A stretch of 64,000 bases of DNA from an uncultured Clostridia bacterium (GTDB lineage: Bacteria; Bacillota; Clostridia; Christensenellales; Borkfalkiaceae). Of this stretch, positions 58,463 to 64,000 are shown in pieces (position 1 is the first letter of the stretch; each line of letters starts with the position of its first letter). Below the pieces are notes generated by a model. That model was not told the origin of the DNA. It ran no database searches and saw only the letters and a list, made by a program, of their open reading frames with translations. Made by a program: the position numbers and the translations under genes. Where the stretch lies: the NCBI GenBank assembly GCA_904419075.1, contig CAJFQM010000008.1, forward strand, positions 62,001-126,000, written 5' to 3'.

Positions 58463-60225
58463 GCGGACGCGGGATGGACCCCCGCTTTATGCAGGAACTC
58501 AAACAAAAAAACAATATCGTGGAGGTTATCGGCAGCTATATCGCGCTGGACAGAAAGGGGGGCAACTATTGGGCTTGCTGTCCCTTTCATCACGAAAAGA
58601 CCCCGTCTTTCGCCGTGAACGAATCGGAGCAGTTCTATCATTGTTTCGGCTGCGGCGTATCGGGAGACGTGGTGCGTTTCGTGCAGGAAATCGAATCGAC
58701 CGATTTTCCGGGTGCGGTGCGTATTCTCGCGGCAAGGGCGAAAATCCCCGTTCCCGAGAGCGACTTCGATTCGGAAAAAGCCGCGGCGCTCAAACGCAAG
58801 CGGGACACGCTCGTGAAAATTCTTCTCGATACCGCGCGTTTTTATCTCTCCAACCTCTACGGGGGCAGGGCGGAAGCGCATCTCGAATATATCTCGCGGC
58901 GCAAGCTGGCGCCGACGACGGTGAAAAAGTTCGGGCTGGGCGCTTCGCTCGATTTTTATTCCCTGCCCGAATATCTGACGGGAAAGGGGTATTCGCGCGC
59001 CGACCTTTTGGACAGCGGCGTGCTCACGGAGGCGAAGAACGGCAGACTCATCGATTCGCAGGGCGGGCGGCTCATTTTTCCCATCATCAATGCGTTCGAC
59101 GAGGTCGTGGCCTTCGGGGGACGGCTTCTCGAAAAATCCGATTTCGCAAAATATAAAAACACCAAGGAAACGCTGGTATTCAATAAAAGCAAGACCTTAT
59201 ACAATATCAATCTGTTGAAGAAGCTCAAACGGACGAAACCGATAAGCGAGGTGATCGTCGTCGAGGGATACATGGACACCATTTCCCTCTATCAGGCGGG
59301 CTTTGAAAACGTCGTCGCTTCCATGGGGACTTCTTTGACCAAGGATCAGGCGAGGCTCGTGAAGCGGTATTCGGAAAACGTGCTCATCAGCTACGACGGG
59401 GATTTTGCAGGACAGAAAGCGGATTTGAGGGGACTCGAAATCCTGAAAGACGAAAACCTGAACGTCCGCGTGGTGCCCCTGCCCGACGGGCTGGATCCCG
59501 ACGACGTGGCAAAACAGGGCGCCGCTGCCTATCAGGCCTGTCTGGACGCGGCCATGCCCCTCATCGATTATAAACTGCACGCGCTCGAAGGAAAGTACGA
59601 TTTGAAAAAATCGGAGGACAAGCGCAACTTCCTCGCGGAGGCCTTGAAGGTGGTCCGCACGGCGGAGAGCGAGAGCGAAAAAGAAGACCTTCTGAAAAAG
59701 CTCAGGGACAAGACGGAAATTTCCTATCAGTCGTTGGAGCGGGATCTGAACAATCTGCCCGCGGAGAAACAGCTGGAAATCGCGGTTCCGCCGCCGTCGG
59801 AAGCGGGCACGGACAAGTACAAAAAAGCGGCGAGGTTTATACTTGCAGCAAAACTTTTTTCTGCGCCTTATGCGGAAAATTATACGTTGGACGGTATTGA
59901 ATTTGAAGATAATGTGCATAAAATCATAGCGCAGTATATCGGTTCGTGCGAAAAAAACGCCGAAAAGGTGCGCCCCAGCGAACTTTTCGAGATTTTGGAC
60001 GAAGATTGTCCCGAATTCAACGAGATTTTGGATTTGAATTACGGAGACAAACTTTCGGGCGAGATCGCGGAGAGATTTTTCTCCGACAGCGTAAAGACGC
60101 TGGAACGGGAAAAGATCGGAGAAAAGATCCGAGAATATACGAAGCTGTTCTCGGAGGAACGGGACACCGAAAAGCGCAAAGAAATCGCGCGCAAAATCAA
60201 CGAATATACAAAACTTCTCAAATAA
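58459..60225 (+). CDS. dnaG: DNA primase
   Basis: 588 residues. The zinc-binding CHC2 domain (CCPFHHEKTPSFAVNESEQFYHCFGCG, ~30-60) is followed by the catalytic core and Toprim (VIVVEGYMDTISLYQAG and VLISYDGDFAGQKA). The C-terminal helicase-binding region (~440-588) is short and charged. It lays RNA primers for replication. Overlaps dgt (ATGA), 49 nt before rpoD: the classical macromolecular synthesis operon. Confidence 0.96.
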   Translation: MSGRGMDPRFMQELKQKNNIVEVIGSYIALDRKGGNYWACCPFHHEKTPSFAVNESEQFYHCFGCGVSGDVVRFVQEIESTDFPGAVRILAARAKIPVPESDFDSEKAAALKRKRDTLVKILLDTARFYLSNLYGGRAEAHLEYISRRKLAPTTVKKFGLGASLDFYSLPEYLTGKGYSRADLLDSGVLTEAKNGRLIDSQGGRLIFPIINAFDEVVAFGGRLLEKSDFAKYKNTKETLVFNKSKTLYNINLLKKLKRTKPISEVIVVEGYMDTISLYQAGFENVVASMGTSLTKDQARLVKRYSENVLISYDGDFAGQKADLRGLEILKDENLNVRVVPLPDGLDPDDVAKQGAAAYQACLDAAMPLIDYKLHALEGKYDLKKSEDKRNFLAEALKVVRTAESESEKEDLLKKLRDKTEISYQSLERDLNNLPAEKQLEIAVPPPSEAGTDKYKKAARFILAAKLFSAPYAENYTLDGIEFEDNVHKIIAQYIGSCEKNAEKVRPSELFEILDEDCPEFNEILDLNYGDKLSGEIAERFFSDSVKTLEREKIGEKIREYTKLFSEERDTEKRKEIARKINEYTKLLK

Positions 60226-60274
60226 ATCGAAACAAAAGACGGCTTTCGCTCAATCAAACGGAGGATAAAGCAAA

Positions 60275-61333
60275 GTGGGTAATATATCCGAACAAAAACT
60301 CAATGAAATTCTTGCCGGGATCATCAACAATTACAAGATGAAGGGAAGCATTTCCACAAACGCCCTGTGCGACATTCTGGAAAAGTACGACACCAGCGCC
60401 AATCAGATAGATTATGTCTATAAGTCTATCGGAGAGGCGGGGATTCAGATCGTGGACGAGGACGAACGAGATAGGGAACTCTTTGAACAGGCCTTGTCCG
60501 ACATCGGACTCGACGACCCCGTAAAGATGTACCTGAAAGACATCGGTCGGGTGCCGCTCCTTTCCGCGGACGAGGAGATCGAACTCGCCCAGCACATGCA
60601 GGACGGCAACGAAGCGGCGAAAAAGCGGCTCTCGGAAGCAAATCTCCGCCTCGTCGTCTCGATTGCGAAACGCTATGTGGGCAGGGGCATGCTCTTTCTC
60701 GACCTCATTCAGGAAGGGAATTTGGGGCTCATGAAGGCGGTGGAAAAATTCGATTATCAGAAGGGCTTCAAATTTTCCACCTACGCCACTTGGTGGATTC
60801 GCCAGTCCATCACCCGCGCGATCGCCGATCAGGCCCGCACGATTCGTATTCCCGTGCACATGGTGGAGACGATCAATAAGCTGACGCGGGTTTCGAGGCT
60901 CCTGTTGCAGGACTTGGGCCGCGAGCCTACGCCCCGCGAAATCGCGGAAAAAATGGGCGTCTCCGAGGAGCGCGTCTGCGAAATTCAGAAAATCGCGCAG
61001 GACCCCGTTTCCCTCGAAACGCCGATCGGCGAAGAGGAGGACAGCCACCTCGGCGATTTCATCGAGGACGAAAAGACGACCACGCCCAGCGATTCCGTCG
61101 CATTTACCATGCTGAAAGAACAGCTTCTGAGCGTTCTGGACACGCTGACCCCCCGCGAGGAAAAGGTGCTTCGGCTCCGTTACGGCATCGACGACGGAAA
61201 GCCCCGCACGCTCGAAGAGGTGGGCAAGGAATTTAACGTCACGAGGGAACGTATCCGCCAGATCGAAGCGAAGGCGCTTCGGAAGCTCCGTCACCCGTCG
61301 AGAAGCAAAAAGTTAAAGGATTTCCTCGAATAA
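60275..61333 (+). CDS. rpoD: Primary RNA polymerase sigma factor
   Basis: 352 residues from GTG 60275, about 10 nt after GGAGG. Region 1.1 (~1-55), region 1.2 ([26 protein letters not shown]), region 2 ([65 protein letters not shown]), region 3 and region 4.2 ([27 protein letters not shown]) are all intact. Its DNA-contact residues suit the TTGACA/TATAAT promoters seen across the window. Confidence 0.97.
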   Translation: MGNISEQKLNEILAGIINNYKMKGSISTNALCDILEKYDTSANQIDYVYKSIGEAGIQIVDEDERDRELFEQALSDIGLDDPVKMYLKDIGRVPLLSADEEIELAQHMQDGNEAAKKRLSEANLRLVVSIAKRYVGRGMLFLDLIQEGNLGLMKAVEKFDYQKGFKFSTYATWWIRQSITRAIADQARTIRIPVHMVETINKLTRVSRLLLQDLGREPTPREIAEKMGVSEERVCEIQKIAQDPVSLETPIGEEEDSHLGDFIEDEKTTTPSDSVAFTMLKEQLLSVLDTLTPREEKVLRLRYGIDDGKPRTLEEVGKEFNVTRERIRQIEAKALRKLRHPSRSKKLKDFLE

Positions 61334-62019
61334 TGGGCTACGGCAGTCGGATAGACGTTCTGTGCTCGCTCCTGACGAAAGCGAAGGTATTCGCGGACGT
61401 CGGCTGCGATCACGGCTACTGTTCGGAATACATGCTCGAAAACGGACTTTGCGAGCGGGCGATTCTCTCGGACATCAGCGCGGGCAGTCTCGATAAGGCA
61501 AAGAGACTGCTTTCGGGCTACATAGCTTCGGGGCGCGCGGAAGCGGTGCTCGGGGACGGCTTTTTCGGGGTCCCCGAAAGCGTAGACGAAGTTCTGATTG
61601 CGGGCATGGGCGGCAGTGAAATCGTTGGGATTCTTTCGGACGAAACCTTCGGGTTCCTGCCCCGTACGTTCGTGTTTCAGCCCATGCACGACGCGGAGAA
61701 GCTGAGGCGCTATCTCGTTTCGGCGGGTGCGTGTCTCGAACGGGATTTCACCTTCCGCTGCGGACGGAAATTTTACGATGTGATCCGCGGGCGAAGGTTG
61801 CGAGAGGGCGAGCCGCCGCAAAGCTATACCGATTCGGAATACGAATTCGGCAGGGAAAATCTTTTCAAGCGCCCGAAAGATTTTCTCGAACGGACCGAAA
61901 AACAGCTGAAAAACGTCGAAAGATATCTCTCGGAAGAGAGATTGCAGGACGGGAGCCGCAGGGCGCTGGAAGCGCGTTTAAGACGGCTGAAAGGGGTGTT
62001 GAACGATGAAATCGACTGA
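61333..62019 (+). CDS. trmK: tRNA (adenine-22-N1)-methyltransferase
   Basis: 228 residues, starting at the last base of the rpoD stop. VFADVGCDHGYCSEYMLENGLCERAILSDIS is the SAM site and LIAGMGGSEIVGIL, FQPMHDAEKLRRYL are typical of TrmK. It methylates A22 in some tRNAs. It overlaps the next gene by 14 nt. Confidence 0.93.
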   Translation: MGYGSRIDVLCSLLTKAKVFADVGCDHGYCSEYMLENGLCERAILSDISAGSLDKAKRLLSGYIASGRAEAVLGDGFFGVPESVDEVLIAGMGGSEIVGILSDETFGFLPRTFVFQPMHDAEKLRRYLVSAGACLERDFTFRCGRKFYDVIRGRRLREGEPPQSYTDSEYEFGRENLFKRPKDFLERTEKQLKNVERYLSEERLQDGSRRALEARLRRLKGVLNDEID

Positions 62020-62905
62020 ATTTTACGCCTTGGCGGAACAATTTGCGCCGAAAAGTCTGAGCGACGAATTTTGTCGCCGCTACGGCGCTTACGACAACAG
62101 CGGCCTGCTCCTCGACAGCGGAGAGGAGGCGGAGAAAATTCTGTTTTCTCTCGATTTGTCCCTCGCCGCGATAGAGCGCGCGAAACGGGAGGGCGCGGGA
62201 ATTATCTGCACGCACCATCCCGCCGTATACGCGAAATTGGGCAGGCTGCTTTCTTCGGAGCCCGCTTCTTCGGGCGGCAAAGTCGCGGCGTGCCTGAAAG
62301 CGGGAATTTCCGTCGTGTCCATGCATTTGAACTTGGATGCCGCTCCTTGCGGGATAGACGAAAGTCTCATGGAAGGGATAATTCTTTCCGCAAAGTCGGC
62401 GAAGGAGAAAGCGGACGGCGGAGAAAACGGAAAAATTCCGTTCGGCGAAAGGGCCGCTTCGGAGTCGGAAGAACGGTTTCGGCAAGAGGGCGCGCAGCCC
62501 GAAAACGTCGGGATCATGCAGCCGCTCGACGGCGGCGGATACGGCAGGGCGTACGACGTCCCGCCCGTGACGGCGGAGGCGCTGGCCGCGGAAACGGAAA
62601 AGACGTTTTGCGCAAAGCACATCGCGGTTTACGGCAAGCGAAAGGAAATCAGGCGCGCCGCGTCCTTTTGCGGCGCGGGAGCGGACGAAGAGGCCGTGGA
62701 ATTTGCCGTTCGGCAGGGGGCGGACGTCCTCGTTTCGTCCGATTTCAAGCACCATGTTCTGACGTTGGCGCTCGAATCGGGACTGTCCGTCATACAGCTG
62801 ACGCACTATGCGTCGGAAAATTACGGATTTGAAAAATATTATCGCAAAATCCGTCGGCAGGCGGGGATTCCGTGTATCTTTCACACGGACGAAGAATTGC
62901 TTTGA
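62006..62905 (+). CDS. Nif3-like dinuclear metal centre protein
   Basis: 299 residues. YGAYDNSGLLLDSGEEAEKILFSLDLSLAAIERA, GAGIICTHHPAVY, VVSMHLNLDAAPCGIDESL and the C-terminal LVSSDFKHHVLTLALE...THYASENYGF give the metal-binding His/Asp/Glu set. The family also appears beside trmK in other Bacillota. Some members hydrolyse GTP or nucleoside derivatives, but function is unsettled. Confidence 0.88.
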   Translation: MKSTEFYALAEQFAPKSLSDEFCRRYGAYDNSGLLLDSGEEAEKILFSLDLSLAAIERAKREGAGIICTHHPAVYAKLGRLLSSEPASSGGKVAACLKAGISVVSMHLNLDAAPCGIDESLMEGIILSAKSAKEKADGGENGKIPFGERAASESEERFRQEGAQPENVGIMQPLDGGGYGRAYDVPPVTAEALAAETEKTFCAKHIAVYGKRKEIRRAASFCGAGADEEAVEFAVRQGADVLVSSDFKHHVLTLALESGLSVIQLTHYASENYGFEKYYRKIRRQAGIPCIFHTDEELL

Positions 62906-62920
62906 CGGGAGGAGAATAAC

Positions 62921-63622
62921 ATGGTTGAGTTACAGGCAATTTTGAAGTATCAGGAAATCGACAAAAAACTGTACGCATTGGAACGCGAGCTCGCGGGGTG
63001 CGAGGAGCGCAAGGAATATCTGAAAACAAAGAAATTCCTCGAAACGGCGGCGGATAAGCTGGACGCGTTCGACGCGAAGGCGGCGCAGCTGAAAAGCGCG
63101 GCGGTGGAACTGACGAAAAAATACCTCAAAACGGAAGATACTCTGAAAGATTTCGCGCATCTCGACGAATTGGTGGCGGGCGGAGCGGATATTGCCTTTT
63201 ACAAGAAAAATGCGATGTCCATCGCCGATCAGCTGAAAAAAATCAAGGCGGATCTCGCGGCTTTAACGGCGAGCATCAACTCCACGCACGAAGAGTATCA
63301 GAAACTCAAAAAGCAGGTCATTGCGACGCAGAAGCAGTACAAGGAAGCGTACGAGAAATACAGCGCGGTGAAGGCGTCGAAAGAGGGGGATCGGAAGGCA
63401 ATCGAAGCGGAGCTTACCGCCGCTACGGCGGGAATTTCCCCCGCGGTGATGGAAAAATACAAAATCAAGCGCAAGGAGCGGATTTTCCCCGTCGTGGGAA
63501 AATTGAAGGACAACCGTTGTCCCTTCTGCGGCATGGAACCGCCCCTCGCCGCGCGGAGCAAGCTGACGGGCGGAAACGTCATCGAATGCGACAACTGTCA
63601 TCGCATCATTTACAGCGATTGA
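62921..63622 (+). CDS. Coiled-coil C4 zinc-ribbon protein (DUF164/CdsZ-like)
   Basis: 233 residues. Residues ~1-165 are one long Lys/Glu-rich coiled coil; the C-terminal ~45 residues form a zinc ribbon with CPFCGMEPP and CDNCHRI. Such proteins follow nif3 in many genomes; their role is unclear. GGAGGAG lies 6 nt before the ATG. Confidence 0.88.
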   Translation: MVELQAILKYQEIDKKLYALERELAGCEERKEYLKTKKFLETAADKLDAFDAKAAQLKSAAVELTKKYLKTEDTLKDFAHLDELVAGGADIAFYKKNAMSIADQLKKIKADLAALTASINSTHEEYQKLKKQVIATQKQYKEAYEKYSAVKASKEGDRKAIEAELTAATAGISPAVMEKYKIKRKERIFPVVGKLKDNRCPFCGMEPPLAARSKLTGGNVIECDNCHRIIYSD

Positions 63623-63701
63623 GCGGGAAGCGAGCGGCGTAAAGCCGTTTGCCGAACCGACGGGGCGCAGCTTTCAAACGAATTGCGAAGAGAGGTACAG
63701 G

Positions 63702-63737
63702 CGCGGAAAAATAAATTTCCGCGAAAATTTATTTTTT
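63702..63737 (+). terminator. Terminator with two possible folds, before alr
   Basis: CGCGGAAA (63702-63709) pairs with TTTCCGCG (63716-63723), followed by AAAATTTATTTTTT. Alternatively GGAAAAATAAATTT (63705-63718) pairs with the later AAATTTATTTTTTCC with one bulged T. Confidence 0.55.
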
Positions 63738-63773
63738 CCGCACTGCGGAGGAGAAAAGCGCATATAATGAAAT

Positions 63774-64000
63774 GTGCAAAAAGTAATCGCGGAAATCAAT
63801 TTGAAAGCAATCGAGGACAACGCCCGGACTCTGAAACGACTTTCGGGAACGAAATTGTGCGCGGTGGTCAAGGCGGACGCCTACGGCCACGGCGCGGAGG
63901 CGGTGACGAACGCTCTTTCGGGCGTCGCGGACATGTTTGCCGTAGCTCTGACCGACGAGGCGATCTCCGTCCGCACGGCGGCGTGCGGGAAAGAAATTCT
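63774..64000 (+). CDS. alr: Alanine racemase, N-terminal part (cut by window edge)
   Basis: About 75 codons from GTG 63774 to the window end. The in-frame TGA at 63768-63770 excludes any earlier start. IAEINLKAIEDNARTLKRL and CAVVKADAYGHGA, with the PLP lysine, identify the enzyme that supplies D-alanine for the cell wall. A TATAAT (63763-63768) lies only five bases before the GTG, and GGAGGAG is 20 nt away, so a leaderless mRNA is possible, but no good -35 is visible. Confidence 0.93.
   Translation, partial: MQKVIAEINLKAIEDNARTLKRLSGTKLCAVVKADAYGHGAEAVTNALSGVADMFAVALTDEAISVRTAACGKEI

Overview
The window looks like chromosomal DNA of a Gram-positive anaerobe-type Bacillota, most likely class Clostridia. 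The evidence is the mcsA-mcsB-clpC stress cluster, a T-box RNA in front of pheST, the dgt-dnaG-rpoD(sigA)-trmK-nif3 block, DegV proteins, a short eukaryote/archaeal-type prolyl-tRNA synthetase, strong AGGAGG ribosome sites and many TTGACA-17-TATAAT promoters. GC is near one half by eye. I see no rRNA, tRNA, CRISPR array, insertion sequence or prophage block; this is mostly core genome with a few accessory islands.

Layout. 1-8.9 kb: a partial multi-pass membrane protein (minus), a PucR-type regulator, an S41 protease, an SPFH protein with a ribbon-helix-helix partner, a BspA-like leucine-rich-repeat lipoprotein, an AraC/effector-domain regulator and a nitroreductase. 8.9-9.3 kb is a purine-rich repeated spacer. 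9.3-12.9 kb (minus): phosphohexomutase and transketolase. 13.2-17.2 kb: two DegV proteins flanking proS. 17.5-22.5 kb: a membrane-anchored XRE regulator, then mcsA, mcsB and clpC with no ctsR. 22.6-28.9 kb: shikimate-pathway genes aroC-aroB-aroA-aroE-aroQ-aroK plus a short-chain dehydrogenase. 29-33 kb: acetyltransferase, small unknown proteins, a cysteine-desulfurase-like enzyme divergent from a DUF3343 protein, nth, and two coupled tiny genes. 33.2-37.4 kb: a GH36-like protein with apparently lost catalytic residues, a zinc-ribbon/DUF4190 protein, mscL and a DUF2238-like membrane protein. 37.4-43.0 kb: T-box, pheS, pheT, truB, ribF. 43.1-48.2 kb: an endonuclease-IV-like protein, M24 peptidase, efp, dtd, an MBL hydrolase and a Rad52-family annealing protein. 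48.3-52.1 kb: M28 peptidase and an Lsa/CplR-like ABC-F ATPase. 52.2-57.1 kb: a GT8 / PlsC / CrtO-like acyltransferase cassette and a COG2509-type FAD dehydrogenase behind an attenuator-like leader. 57.4-64 kb: dgt, dnaG, rpoD, trmK, nif3-like, a C4 zinc-ribbon coiled-coil protein and the start of alr.

The most informative non-coding signals are in leaders. The ABC-F gene has a full set of alternating RNA segments (uORF segment 1, anti-terminator segment 2, terminator 3:4), as expected for drug-responsive ribosome-mediated attenuation. The FAD-dehydrogenase leader holds mutually exclusive anti-terminator and terminator stems. A gene at 32603 has its ribosome site buried in the stem of the preceding terminator. 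A 15-bp palindrome TCTACY-NNN-RGTAGA recurs as a promoter-proximal operator at 17.4 kb and, twice, at 52.3 kb. Several genes have a -10 box so close to the start codon that leaderless mRNAs are predicted.
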